DNA from: Streptomyces roseoviridis | GTDB lineage: Bacteria; Actinomycetota; Actinomycetes; Streptomycetales; Streptomycetaceae | DNA: 64,000 bases | Reading direction: 5' to 3' | Assembly: GCF_039535235.1 (NCBI RefSeq) | Contig: NZ_BAAAWU010000001.1 | Span: forward strand, 7,071,001-7,135,000 | In this document: in pieces, positions 8,117-16,329 of the stretch | Position numbering within the stretch: the stretch's first letter is position 1 | How the letters are laid out: the number at the start of each line of letters is the position of its first letter | The notes under the pieces: generated by a model | The model's input: only the letters and a program-made list of their open reading frames with translations | What the model was told of the DNA's origin: nothing | Database searches by the model: none | Program-made: the position numbers and the translations under genes

Positions 8117-8494
8117 CTAGGACTGACCAGTATCCACGCCGGGGCGCGGCACGTCGCGGGCGCCGAGGCGCAGGTGCTCGATGTGGTACACGGCTTCGTC
8201 GAGGAGCTGGGCGACGTGGTTGTCGTAGAGGCTGTACTCGATCCGGCGGCCCTGGCGGACGCCGGTCACCAGGCCCAGGGCGCGCAGCAGGCGCAGCTGG
8301 TGGGAGACCGCGGACTGTTCCATCTCGACGGCGGCGGCGAGTTCGGTCACGCCGCAGGGGCCCTGGCGGAGGCGGGTGAGGATCATCAGCCGGGACGGGG
8401 TGGCGAGTGCCTGGAGGGTCTCGGCGATGGTGGCCGCGGACTCCGCGTCGAGGTGCGCCGCCGCGGTCGCCTGGCCTGTCACTCCGTGTCCCAT
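8117..8494 (-). CDS. ArsR/SmtB-family metal-sensing repressor with alpha-5 site
   Basis: Small winged-helix repressor of 125 residues. The recognition region is VTELAAAVEMEQSAVSHQLRLLRALGLV, with the wing GRRIEYSLYD. The last helix carries D91-x-H93-x10-H104-x2-H107, the DxHx10Hx2H ligand set of the alpha-5 sites of CzrA and related sensors of Zn(II), Co(II) and Ni(II). The alpha-3 Cys ligands of arsenic or cadmium sensors are absent (ELAAAVEM has none). It is divergent from a P1B-type ATPase, and a perfect 16-bp palindrome lies between them. Metal release from that operator would derepress efflux. ATG 8494 is preferred over the upstream TTG at 8524. Confidence 0.9.
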   Translation of the reverse strand: MGHGVTGQATAAAHLDAESAATIAETLQALATPSRLMILTRLRQGPCGVTELAAAVEMEQSAVSHQLRLLRALGLVTGVRQGRRIEYSLYDNHVAQLLDEAVYHIEHLRLGARDVPRPGVDTGQS

Positions 8495-8527
8495 GTGCTC
8501 ATCGTAGCGGCGACTGCCGGTCAATGA

Positions 8528-8543
8528 ATGAAGAGCTCTTCAT
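8528..8543. promoter_or_regulatory. Operator palindrome ATGAAGAGCTCTTCAT for the ArsR/ATPase pair
   Basis: Perfect 16-bp palindrome in the 126-base divergent gap between the ArsR start and the ATPase start. It is AT-rich against the local background and lies just upstream of a TATGGT-like -10 element. Position and symmetry match ArsR/SmtB-family 12-2-12-type operators. Confidence 0.75.
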
Positions 8544-8620
8544 GTATTCCGCTATGGTGATGGGAGGCGCGGCCCCCGCATGCCCGCGCCTCCGTCCCCT
8601 GTCCCGAAAGGCTGTGCCCC

Positions 8621-10510
8621 ATGGCTTCCCCGGCACTCCGCACCCCCGCGGCGCCCTCGCGCCCGGCCCCGCCGCCCCCGGCGCGCCGGGCCCGCGTCAG
8701 CGACCTGCCCGAGGTCCGCTGGGCCGCCCTCGCCGCCCTCGCCTTCCTGTGCGCCTTCCCGCTCGACCTGGCCGGCGCCCCCGGCTGGGCCTGGGGGCCG
8801 CTCTATGCCGTCTGCTATGCCGCCGGCGGCTGGGAACCCGGACTCGCCGGGCTGAAGGCGCTGCGCGAGCGGACCCTCGACGTCGACCTCCTCATGGTCG
8901 TCGCCGCCCTGGGCGCCGCCGCCATCGGCCAGTTCCTCGACGGCGGCCTGCTCATCGTCATCTTCGCCGTCTCCGGCGCCCTCGAAGCCCTCGCCACCCG
9001 CCGCACCGCCGACTCCGTCCGCGGACTGATGGACCTCGCCCCGGCGAGCGCCGTCCGCCTCACCGCGACCGGCGAGCAGACCGTGGCGGCGGCCACCCTC
9101 GCGGTCGGCGACACCGTCCTCGTACGCCCCGGGGAACGGCTGCCCGCCGACGGCACCGTCCTGGCCGGCACGAGCGACGTCGACCAGGCCACCATCACCG
9201 GCGAAGCGCTGCCCGCCCCCAAGGCGCCCGGCGACGAGGTGTGGGCCGGCACCCTCAACGGCGCCGGAGCGCTCCGCGTACGCGTCGACAAGGAACCCGG
9301 CGCCACCGTCCTGGCCCGCATCGTCGCCCTCGTCGAGGAGGCGAGCGCCACCAAGGCACCCACCCAGCTCTTCATCGAGAAGATCGAACAGCGCTACTCG
9401 GTCGGCGTGGTGGCGGCCACCCTCGCCCTCTTCACCGTCCCCCTCGCCTTCGGCGCCGACTTCACCGAGACCCTCCTGCGGGCCATGACCTTCATGATCG
9501 TGGCCTCGCCCTGCGCGGTCGTGCTCGCCACCATGCCGCCGCTACTGTCCGCCATCGCCACCGCCGGACGCCACGGCGTGCTCGTCAAGTCCGCCGTCGT
9601 CATGGAACGCCTCGGGACCGTCGACCGCGTCGCCCTCGACAAGACCGGCACCCTCACCGAGGGCACGCCGCGCGTCACCGCCGTGCACGGCGACCCCGGC
9701 ACCCTCGCCCTGGCCGCCGCGGCGGAGCTCCCGAGCGAACACCCGCTCGCCCACGCCGTCGTGGCCGAGGCCCGCGCCCGCGGCCTCGTCATCCCGGAGG
9801 TGACCGACTTCGCCTCGGTGCCGGGTACGGGCGTACGGGCGCGGGTCCTCGGCCGGGAGGTGACGGTCCGCCGGGCGGCCGGCGAGCACACCGACACCGC
9901 GGTCGAGGTCTTGGTGGACGGGGAACGGGCCGCCGTGCTCGAGTTCTCCGACCGGCTGCGCGACGGCGCCCCGGAAGCCGTCGCCGCCCTGACCCGCCTC
10001 ACCGGCAGCGCTCCCGCCCTGCTGACCGGCGACAACACGGGCGCGGCCGCCCGGGTGGCGCACGAGACCGGCATCGCCGACGTACGCGGCGGCCTTCTCC
10101 CGCAGGACAAGGTGGACGCCGTACGGGAGTGGGAGGCCGCCGGCCGCCGGGTCCTGATGGTCGGCGACGGCGTCAACGACGCGCCCGCCCTCGCCGCCGC
10201 CCACACGGGCGTGGCCATGGGACGGGCGGGCTCCGACCTCGCCCTGGAGACGGCGGACGCCGTCGTCGTCCGCGACGAACTCGCCGCCCTGCCCGCCGTC
10301 GTGGCGCTCTCCCGCCGGGCCCGCCGCCTCGTCGTCCAGAACCTGGTGATCGCCGGCACGTGCATCGGCGCCCTGGTCGTCTGGGACCTGGCCGGCCACC
10401 TGCCCCTGCCCCTCGGCGTCGCCGGGCACGAGGGCTCCACCGTCCTCGTCGGCCTCAACGGGCTGCGCCTCCTGCGGGACGCGGCCTGGCGCCGGGCGGC
10501 GGCGGAGTAG
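8621..10510 (+). CDS. P1B-4-type heavy-metal-transporting ATPase (Co/Fe/Zn class efflux pump)
   Basis: Inner-membrane efflux ATPase of 629 residues. It has the actuator TGEALPAP (T193), the transmembrane metal motif S296-P-C298, the phosphorylation site DKTGTLTEG (D340), the HP motif at H374 (SEHPLAHA), the GDGVNDAPAL hinge, and HEGST at H603 in the last helices. SPC together with HEGxT defines the P1B-4 group (CoaT/CtpD-like), which exports Co(II), Fe(II) or Zn(II). There is no N-terminal CxxC metal domain. GAAAGG precedes ATG 8621. Control by the divergent ArsR protein at 8528-8543 is likely. Substrate identity is inferred from motifs only. Confidence 0.93.
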   Translation: MASPALRTPAAPSRPAPPPPARRARVSDLPEVRWAALAALAFLCAFPLDLAGAPGWAWGPLYAVCYAAGGWEPGLAGLKALRERTLDVDLLMVVAALGAAAIGQFLDGGLLIVIFAVSGALEALATRRTADSVRGLMDLAPASAVRLTATGEQTVAAATLAVGDTVLVRPGERLPADGTVLAGTSDVDQATITGEALPAPKAPGDEVWAGTLNGAGALRVRVDKEPGATVLARIVALVEEASATKAPTQLFIEKIEQRYSVGVVAATLALFTVPLAFGADFTETLLRAMTFMIVASPCAVVLATMPPLLSAIATAGRHGVLVKSAVVMERLGTVDRVALDKTGTLTEGTPRVTAVHGDPGTLALAAAAELPSEHPLAHAVVAEARARGLVIPEVTDFASVPGTGVRARVLGREVTVRRAAGEHTDTAVEVLVDGERAAVLEFSDRLRDGAPEAVAALTRLTGSAPALLTGDNTGAAARVAHETGIADVRGGLLPQDKVDAVREWEAAGRRVLMVGDGVNDAPALAAAHTGVAMGRAGSDLALETADAVVVRDELAALPAVVALSRRARRLVVQNLVIAGTCIGALVVWDLAGHLPLPLGVAGHEGSTVLVGLNGLRLLRDAAWRRAAAE

Positions 10511-10613
10511 GGCGGCGGATGAGTGGGGGCCGGGCGGCGGCGGAGGGCCGCGGATCAGCGCGGCGGGGGAGGGGGCGGATCGGGGCGGCGGGGGAGGCTG
10601 GGACAGCGGCGGA
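10511..10613. repeat. GGCGGCGGA-type short repeats between convergent genes
   Basis: The gap between the metal ATPase and the PadR gene is made of GGGCGGCGGA / GCGGATCAG / GGGGGAG repeats. No terminator with a clean stem is evident. Confidence 0.5.
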
Positions 10614-11168
10614 TCAGGGTCCGGCCGGCTCCTCCTGGCCGCCCAGCTCCTCCAGCGCGTGCGTCAGCCACTGCACCCAGAACCGCTCCAGATCGATACC
10701 GCCGCGCAGGACGAGGTGCCGCAGCCGGTCCGGTTCCGTCGCGCGGCGCTCCGGCGGGAAGTCCCGCTCCTCGATCTCCAGGTACTCGTCCAACTGTCGC
10801 CGGTGCAACCCGAGGTGGCGCTCGAGTTCGGCCCGCAGGCCCCGGCCGCCCACCACGGCCGCGGCGCGCATCCGCAGCAGCAGGGCCGAACGCATCGGCT
10901 TGGGATCCTCGCTGGTTCCCACCCAGGCCGCCAGCTCGGCGCGGCCGGCCGGGAGCACCTCGTACTCCTTCTTCTGCCCGCGTGCGGGGACGGGAGCGGG
11001 CAGGGCACGGATGTGCCCCGCCTGCTCCAGCTTCCCGAGCTCGCGGTAGATCTGCTGGTGCGTCGACGACCAGAAGTAGCCGATCGACCGGTCGAACCGG
11101 CGGGTCAGTTCGAGACCGGAGGACGGCTTCTCGAGCAGCGCCGTGAGGATCGCGTGCGAGAGGGACAT
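10614..11168 (-). CDS. PadR-family transcriptional regulator
   Basis: Winged-helix regulator of 184 residues. The N-terminus MSLSHAILTALLEKPSSGLELTRRFDRSIGYFW(S)STHQQIYREL is the canonical PadR DNA-binding domain. GQKKEYEVLPAGRAELAAW forms the wing, and a C-terminal Vir-like helical domain (about residues 95-175) serves for dimerisation. It begins about 50 bases after the end of fadH on the same strand, so the two may be cotranscribed. It is a reasonable candidate to bind the palindrome in front of fadH, though that link is inference. Confidence 0.9.
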   Translation of the reverse strand: MSLSHAILTALLEKPSSGLELTRRFDRSIGYFWSSTHQQIYRELGKLEQAGHIRALPAPVPARGQKKEYEVLPAGRAELAAWVGTSEDPKPMRSALLLRMRAAAVVGGRGLRAELERHLGLHRRQLDEYLEIEERDFPPERRATEPDRLRHLVLRGGIDLERFWVQWLTHALEELGGQEEPAGP

Positions 11169-11217
11169 GGACGCATCCTAGGTTCGGCCGGCCGGGGCGC
11201 TCATGGGGTCCGCCGGC

Positions 11218-13242
11218 TCACAGGGCGGCGGCGAGCCGCGTGCCCTGGTCGATGGCCCGCTTGGCGTCCAGCTCGGCGGCCACGTCCGCCCCGCCGATCA
11301 GGTGCGCCGTGCGGCCCGCGGCGACCAGCTCCTCGTACAGGCCGCGGCGCGGCTCCTGGCCGGTGCACAGCACCACCGTGTCCACCGGGAGCAGCTGCGG
11401 CTCGCCGTCGACGGTCAGGTGCAGGCCCTCGTCGTCGATGCGCTCGTAGGAGGCTCCCGCCACCATGGTGACGCCGCGGTGCTTCAGCTCGGTGCGGTGG
11501 ATCCAGCCGGTCGTCTTGCCGAGGCCCGCGCCCACCTTGGTGGTCTTGCGCTGGAGCAGGTGGACCTGGCGCGGCGGCCGGGGCCGCTCCGGGGTGCGCA
11601 GACCGCCCCGGGAGGCGTAGGAGGTGTCGACGCCCCACTGCCGGAAGTACGTCTCCGGATCCTGGCTCGCGCCCTCGCCTCCGTCCGTGAGGAACTCGGC
11701 CACGTCGAAGCCGATGCCGCCCGCGCCGAGGATGGCGACCCGCTCGCCGACGTGGACGCGGTCGCGCAGCACGTCCAGGTAGCCGACCACGCTCGGGTGG
11801 TCGACGCCCTCGATGGCGGGGGTGCGGGGGGTCACTCCGGTGGCGACGACGACCTCGTCGTAGCCCTCCAGATCGGCCGGCGTGACCAGGATGTTCAGGC
11901 GGACCTCGACCCCGCGCTCGGCCAGCTGGACACGGAAGTAGCGCAGCGTCTCGTCGAACTCCTCCTTGCCCGGCACCTGCTTGGCGACGTTGAGCTGGCC
12001 GCCGATCTCCGACCCGGCGTCGAAGAGGGTGACGGTGTGGCCGCGTTCGGCCGCCGCGACGGCGCAGGCGAGCCCGGCCGGGCCGGCGCCGACGACCGCG
12101 ACGCGCTTGGCCAGACGGGTGGGGGAGAGGACCAGTTCGGTCTCGTGGCAGGCCCTGGGGTTCACGAGACAGGAGGTGATCTTCAGGCTGAAAGTGTGGT
12201 CGAGGCACGCCTGGTTGCAGCCGATGCAGGTGTTGATGGTCTCGGCGCGGCCGGCGGCGGCCTTCGCCACGAACGCGGGGTCGGCGAGGAAGGGGCGGGC
12301 CATGGAGACCATGTCGGCGCGGCCCTCGGCGAGGATCGCCTCGGCGACCTCGGGGGTGTTGATGCGGTTGCTGGTGACCAGCGGCACCGACACCGCGCCC
12401 ATCAGCCGCTTCGTCACCCAGGTGTAGGCGCCGCGCGGCACGGAGGTGGCGATGGTGGGGATGCGGGCCTCGTGCCAGCCGATGCCGGTGTTGATGATCG
12501 TGGCGCCGGCCGCCTCGATCTCCTTGGCGAGGGCGACGACCTCCTCCAGGGTGGATCCGCCCGGGACCAGGTCGAGCATGGAGAGCCGGTAGATCAGGAT
12601 GAAGTCCTCGCCGACCCGCTCGCGGATCCGGCGGACGATCTCCAGCGGGAAGCGCACCCGGTTCTCGTAGCTGCCGCCCCAGCGGTCGGTGCGCTGGTTC
12701 GTGGCCGAGGCGATGAACTCGTTGATCAGGTAGCCCTCGGACCCCATCACCTCGACGCCGTCGTAGCCGGCCTCCTTGGCGAGCTCGGCGCACCGGGCGT
12801 AGTCCTCGACCGTCTGCTCCACCTCGGCGTCGGTGAGCTCGTTCGGCGGGAACGGACTGATCGGCGCCTGGATCGGGCTCGGGGCGACCAGCGCCGGGTG
12901 GTAGGCGTAGCGGCCGAAGTGCAGGATCTGCATCGCGATCCGGCCGCCCTCGGCGTGCACGGCGTCGGTGATCACGCGGTGCTCGGCCACCTCCTCGGCG
13001 CAGGTCAGCTTCGCCCCGCCGTCCCAAGGGCGGCCCGCCTCGTTGGGCGAGATGCCGCCAGTCACGATCAGCCCGACGCCGCCGCGGGCGCGCTCCGCGT
13101 AGAAGGCGGCCATCCGCTCGAATCCGTGCTCGGCCTCCTCGAGACCGACGTGCATGGAACCCATGAGCACCCGGTTGGGCAGGGTGGTGAACCCGAGGTC
13201 CAGCGGGCTGAGCAGGTGCGGGTACGGGGTGTGCGGGGCCAT
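11218..13242 (-). CDS. fadH: NADPH-dependent 2,4-dienoyl-CoA reductase (FadH-like iron-sulfur flavoprotein)
   Basis: Multidomain oxidoreductase of 674 residues, as in E. coli FadH. It reduces 2,4-dienoyl-CoA during degradation of unsaturated fatty acids. The N-terminal FMN TIM barrel (about 1-330) starts LLSPLDLGFTTLPNRVLMGSMHVGLEE. The 4Fe-4S cluster segment follows (C-IG-C-NQA-C, then a fourth Cys 11 residues later in ITSCLVN). After it come the FAD motif RVAVVGAGPAGLACAVAAAERG and the NAD(P) motif RVAILGAGGIGFDVAEFL. ATG 13242 is supported by family length and by GGCGCC/GGAGG-like sequence upstream. The palindrome at 13300-13319 lies about 60 bases upstream. A PadR gene follows. Confidence 0.93.
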   Translation of the reverse strand: MAPHTPYPHLLSPLDLGFTTLPNRVLMGSMHVGLEEAEHGFERMAAFYAERARGGVGLIVTGGISPNEAGRPWDGGAKLTCAEEVAEHRVITDAVHAEGGRIAMQILHFGRYAYHPALVAPSPIQAPISPFPPNELTDAEVEQTVEDYARCAELAKEAGYDGVEVMGSEGYLINEFIASATNQRTDRWGGSYENRVRFPLEIVRRIRERVGEDFILIYRLSMLDLVPGGSTLEEVVALAKEIEAAGATIINTGIGWHEARIPTIATSVPRGAYTWVTKRLMGAVSVPLVTSNRINTPEVAEAILAEGRADMVSMARPFLADPAFVAKAAAGRAETINTCIGCNQACLDHTFSLKITSCLVNPRACHETELVLSPTRLAKRVAVVGAGPAGLACAVAAAERGHTVTLFDAGSEIGGQLNVAKQVPGKEEFDETLRYFRVQLAERGVEVRLNILVTPADLEGYDEVVVATGVTPRTPAIEGVDHPSVVGYLDVLRDRVHVGERVAILGAGGIGFDVAEFLTDGGEGASQDPETYFRQWGVDTSYASRGGLRTPERPRPPRQVHLLQRKTTKVGAGLGKTTGWIHRTELKHRGVTMVAGASYERIDDEGLHLTVDGEPQLLPVDTVVLCTGQEPRRGLYEELVAAGRTAHLIGGADVAAELDAKRAIDQGTRLAAAL

Positions 13243-13299
13243 CGGGGCGCCTCCTCGCGCGGGGGTCGTCACCGTTTGTTGTAGACGACGCGCCACGGT

Positions 13300-13319
13300 T
13301 TGTGCAACAAGTTGCACAA
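13300..13319. promoter_or_regulatory. 20-bp palindrome TTGTGCAAC-AA-GTTGCACAA upstream of fadH
   Basis: Perfect 9-bp arms with a 2-base spacer, 58 bases before the fadH start and far more AT-rich than its surroundings. This is a near-certain repressor site. The adjacent PadR protein or a TetR-type acyl-CoA sensor encoded elsewhere are the two likeliest binders. Confidence 0.75.
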
Positions 13320-13353
13320 CGTGGTGGGTGCGATGTGCCGGACACCACAACCA

Positions 13354-13382
13354 GGGGCCGCCCGGTGCCCCCGGGCGGCCCC
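13354..13382 (-). terminator. Stem-loop terminator after dhaM
   Basis: GGGGCCGCCCGG (13354-13365) pairs perfectly with CCGGGCGGCCCC (13371-13382) around a 5-base loop. It sits 24 bases beyond the dhaM stop and in front of the fadH operator, so it would separate the dhaKLM transcript from fadH. Confidence 0.75.
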
Positions 13383-13405
13383 TCGACGTGGCGGGAGCGC
13401 CGACC

Positions 13406-13810
13406 TCACTCCTTGCGGTACGCGTACGCCTCCGCGGCCGCCGCCGCCACCGCGTCGAGATCGCCGCCGGCCGACGCCGTCACCAGCGCCGCCACCGCCC
13501 CCTCCACGAACGGGGCGTCCACCAGACGTGCGCCCTCCGGCAGCTCGTCGCCCTCCGCGAGGAGGGCCTTCACCGTCAGCACCGCGCTGCCGAGATCCAC
13601 CAGGAGCGCCACGCCGGCGCCCCCGTCGACCGCCCTCGCCGCCTCGGCGATCAGCTCGGCACTGGTGCCCAGGCCGCCGTCCGGGGTGCCGCCCGCCGCC
13701 CGCACCGGCGCGGTGTCCCCGCCGCCCGCCAGACCCCGGGCCAGCTCGGCCACCGCCGTGGCCACCGCCGCGCTGTGCGAGACCAGCACGATCCCCACCC
13801 GGGCCGTCAT
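13406..13810 (-). CDS. dhaM: Dihydroxyacetone kinase phosphoryl donor subunit DhaM (EIIA domain only)
   Basis: Cytoplasmic PTS-type protein of 134 residues that passes phosphate to the ADP held by DhaL. The N-terminus GIVLVSHSAAVA carries the phosphorylatable His12 of the EIIA-mannose fold, and ALLVDLGSAVLTVKALL and DAPFVEGAVAALVTASAG are typical of DhaM. Unlike E. coli DhaM it lacks the HPr and EI-like domains, which is usual for actinobacteria. Its ATG overlaps the dhaL stop (ATGA), indicating translational coupling as the last gene of the operon. Confidence 0.93.
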   Translation of the reverse strand: MTARVGIVLVSHSAAVATAVAELARGLAGGGDTAPVRAAGGTPDGGLGTSAELIAEAARAVDGGAGVALLVDLGSAVLTVKALLAEGDELPEGARLVDAPFVEGAVAALVTASAGGDLDAVAAAAAEAYAYRKE

Positions 13811-14556
13811 GCCGTCACCTCCGCGAGCGCCGCGACGAGCAGCGCCGACGACGTCGCACCGGGATCCTGGTGGCCGACGGACCGCTCGCCCAGATAGCTC
13901 GCCCGGCCCTTGCGCGCCCGCAGCGGTACGGTCCCGAGCGCACCGGCCTCCGCGGCCTCGCGGGCCGCCGCGAACGAGGTGGCCAGCCCCTCTGCCGCCG
14001 GCACCAGCGCGTCCAGCATCGTCTTGTCGCCCGGCTGCGCCCCGCCCAGCTGCGCCACCGCCGCCACCCCCGCCGTCAGGGCCTCGGCGAGGGCCGCGCG
14101 GGACACCCGCTCCGCGTCGCCCAGCGCCTTCCCGGTGCGCCGCAGCAGCGTTCCGTACAAGGGCCCGGACGCCCCGCCCACCGTGGAGATCAGCTGTCGT
14201 CCGGCGGCGGTGAGCACCGCGCCCGGCGTCGCCTGCGGGTCCTTCTCCAGGGCCGCCGTGACGGCCGCGAAGCCCCGCTTCAGATTGGCGCCGTGGTCGG
14301 CGTCCCCGATCGCCGAGTCCAGTTCCGTCAGCCGGTCCGCCTCCCGGTCCACGGCGGCGGCCGCCGCGGCCATCCAGTCCCGGAAGACCTCGGCCCCGTA
14401 CTCCGTCGCGTCCGTCTCCGTCGTCACGTCGCCCACTCCGCTCTCGCCCACTCCGCTCTCGCCCACTCCGGCCTCGCCCACTCCGGCCTCCTCCGGCCCG
14501 GCCTCACCCGGCCCGGCCTCACCCGGTCGATTCCGGTCCGGTGCGCTGTCGCCCAC
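13807..14556 (-). CDS. dhaL: Dihydroxyacetone kinase ADP-binding subunit DhaL with repetitive N-terminal extension
   Basis: All-helical ADP-binding subunit of PTS-dependent dihydroxyacetone kinase. The Mg-nucleotide aspartates lie in LDSAIGDADHGANLKRGF, and GGASGPLYGTLLRR and PGDKTMLDALVPA are the conserved nucleotide-site segments. As drawn (GTG 14556, 8 bases after dhaK) it is 249 residues. The first 43 residues are a GEAG/GVGES repeat unlike the family. A second GTG at 14427 with GGAG 8 bases before it gives about 206 residues, close to the normal DhaL length of 210. The repeat may therefore be an untranslated tandem repeat between dhaK and dhaL. Confidence 0.9.
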   Translation of the reverse strand: MGDSAPDRNRPGEAGPGEAGPEEAGVGEAGVGESGVGESGVGDVTTETDATEYGAEVFRDWMAAAAAAVDREADRLTELDSAIGDADHGANLKRGFAAVTAALEKDPQATPGAVLTAAGRQLISTVGGASGPLYGTLLRRTGKALGDAERVSRAALAEALTAGVAAVAQLGGAQPGDKTMLDALVPAAEGLATSFAAAREAAEAGALGTVPLRARKGRASYLGERSVGHQDPGATSSALLVAALAEVTA

Positions 14557-14563
14557 GCGCCGC

Positions 14564-15556
14564 TCACCGGCCCCAGCGCAGGGCCGGCGTCCGCACCGGC
14601 GCGTCCCACAGGCGCAGCAGCTCCTCGTCCGCCTCGCACAGCGTCACCGAGCAGCCCGCCATGTCCAGCGAGGTCACGTAGTTGCCGACCAGGGTCCGGG
14701 CGACCGGCACCCCGCGCTCGCCGAGGACCCTCTGCACCTCGGCGGTGAACCCGTACAGTTCGAGCAGCGGTGTCGCCCCCATCCCGTTCACCAGGGCGAG
14801 CACCGGACCCCTCGGACGTAGATCGTCCAGGACCGCGTCGACGGCGAAGTCCGCGATCTCCCCGGAGGTCATCATCGGGCGCCGCTCCCGGCCCGGCTCG
14901 CCGTGGATGCCGATGCCCAACTCCAGTTCACCGTCCGGCAGTGCGAAGGTGGGCGAGCCCTTCGCGGGAGTGGTGCAGGCACTCAGCGCCACCCCGAAGC
15001 TCCGGGACCGCTCGTTCACCCGCCGGGCGACCGCCTCGACCCGCTCCAGCGGCGCGCCCTCCTCGGCCGCCGCCCCCGCGATCTTCTCCACGAACAGGGT
15101 GGCCCCGGTGCCGCGCCGCCCCGCCGTGTACAGGCTGTCGGTCACGGCCACGTCGTCGTCGACGAGCACCTTCGCCACCTGGATGCCCTCGTCCTCCGCC
15201 AGCTCGGCGGCCATCTCGAAGTTGAGCACGTCGCCCGTGTAGTTCTTCACCACGAACAGCACACCCGCACCGCTGTCCACCGCGGCCGCCGCCCGCACCA
15301 TCTGGTCCGGGACCGGAGAGGTGAACACCTCGCCGGGGCAGGCCGCCGCGAGCATCCCCGGGCCGACGAAACCGGCGTGCAGCGGCTCGTGGCCCGAACC
15401 GCCGCCCGACACCAGGGCCACCTGACCGGCCACCGGCGCGTCCCGCCGCAGCACGACCCGGTTCTCCACGTCCACCGTCAGCTCGGGATGCACGGCGGCC
15501 ATCCCGCGCAGCGCGTCGGCGACCACGGTCTCCGGAACATTGATCAACATGCGCAT
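14564..15556 (-). CDS. dhaK: Dihydroxyacetone kinase substrate-binding subunit DhaK
   Basis: Substrate-binding subunit of 330 residues that holds dihydroxyacetone (covalently, through a histidine) for phosphorylation to dihydroxyacetone phosphate. H56 in SGGGSGHEPLHAG corresponds to the acid/base His56 of E. coli DhaK, and GIGIHGEPG contains the hemiaminal-forming histidine. TSLDMAGCSVTL near the end is also characteristic. GGAGG lies 6 bases before ATG 15556, which fixes the start. It is the first gene of a dhaK-dhaL-dhaM operon, and the pathway feeds glycerol or dihydroxyacetone into glycolysis. Confidence 0.95.
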   Translation of the reverse strand: MRMLINVPETVVADALRGMAAVHPELTVDVENRVVLRRDAPVAGQVALVSGGGSGHEPLHAGFVGPGMLAAACPGEVFTSPVPDQMVRAAAAVDSGAGVLFVVKNYTGDVLNFEMAAELAEDEGIQVAKVLVDDDVAVTDSLYTAGRRGTGATLFVEKIAGAAAEEGAPLERVEAVARRVNERSRSFGVALSACTTPAKGSPTFALPDGELELGIGIHGEPGRERRPMMTSGEIADFAVDAVLDDLRPRGPVLALVNGMGATPLLELYGFTAEVQRVLGERGVPVARTLVGNYVTSLDMAGCSVTLCEADEELLRLWDAPVRTPALRWGR

Positions 15557-15751
15557 GAGCACCTCCAGGTGAGGTCGTGCGGCACGGCCGGCCCGGCCGG
15601 GCGCGGCCGCCCCAGCAGTATCGGTGGCGAACCGGCCGCCCGCCCAGACGGCGGCGATCACCGCGTGGCGCCACCGCGGCGGCGGCGGGATCCTGAAGGG
15701 AGAGGGGCCGCGCGGCGGTTCCGCGTGGCCGCGGGCACGAGGAGGCGGACC

Positions 15752-16051
15752 ATGACACGACACCTGGAGTGGAAGGTCGGCGTGGACCTGGTCGAGGAGG
15801 GCGGCAGGACCAGGGCGGAGGCGCGCCTGGACACCGGTACGTCGACCCTCACCGGTCACGGCACCGCGCGCTGCAACCCGGCGGACGCGGACGTGCCGGT
15901 GATCGGTGACGAACTCGCCGCGGGCAGGGCCATGAAGGATCTGGCCGGACAGCTGATGAGGGAGGCCAACCGGGAGATGGAGGCCGCCGGCGCCGACACC
16001 GTGCCGCGGCGCACCGGACCCGGATACGGCTGGCCGGAGGCGGTCGAGTAG
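15752..16051 (+). CDS. DUF1876 (dsRBD-like) domain-containing small protein
   Basis: Protein of 99 residues, matching actinobacterial DUF1876 proteins: HLEWKVGVDLVEEGGRTRAEARLDTG, LTGHGTARCNPADADVPVIGDELAAGRAMKDL and a C-terminal helix LMREANREMEAA. The family has a double-stranded-RNA-binding-like fold, and its function is unknown. GAGGAGG precedes ATG 15752. It is divergent from dhaK, sharing a 195-base promoter region. Confidence 0.88.
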   Translation: MTRHLEWKVGVDLVEEGGRTRAEARLDTGTSTLTGHGTARCNPADADVPVIGDELAAGRAMKDLAGQLMREANREMEAAGADTVPRRTGPGYGWPEAVE

Positions 16052-16137
16052 CCGGCCGCCCCTCCCCTCGACCCGCCGCCGGGGCGGGAAGAGGTGCGCC
16101 CGGCCGCTGTCTGATCACCCGGCCGACGGGCGGCCCG

Positions 16138-16235
16138 CGGGGCGGGCCCGGCGCGTCCGGCCCGCAGGGCGCGACCCGTTCCGTCCGGCCCGCAGGGCGC
16201 GACCCGTTCCGTCCGGCCGCAGGGCCCGTCGGTGC
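16138..16235. repeat. Tandem repeat of a 32-bp unit (GGCCCGCAGGGCGCGACCCGTTCCGTCC)
   Basis: Two near-identical copies and a partial third follow each other in the gap after the DUF1876 gene. The gap to the CBS-BON gene (16052-16329) shows no coding signal. Confidence 0.65.
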
Positions 16236-16329
16236 CGCTCGCGCCCGGTGGGTCCGGCGCGTCCGCGGGCCGTCGCGAGCCGTCGCGGTCCGTCCGCCGG
16301 CCGTCAGGGTCCGGCCCGTTCGCCGCGCG

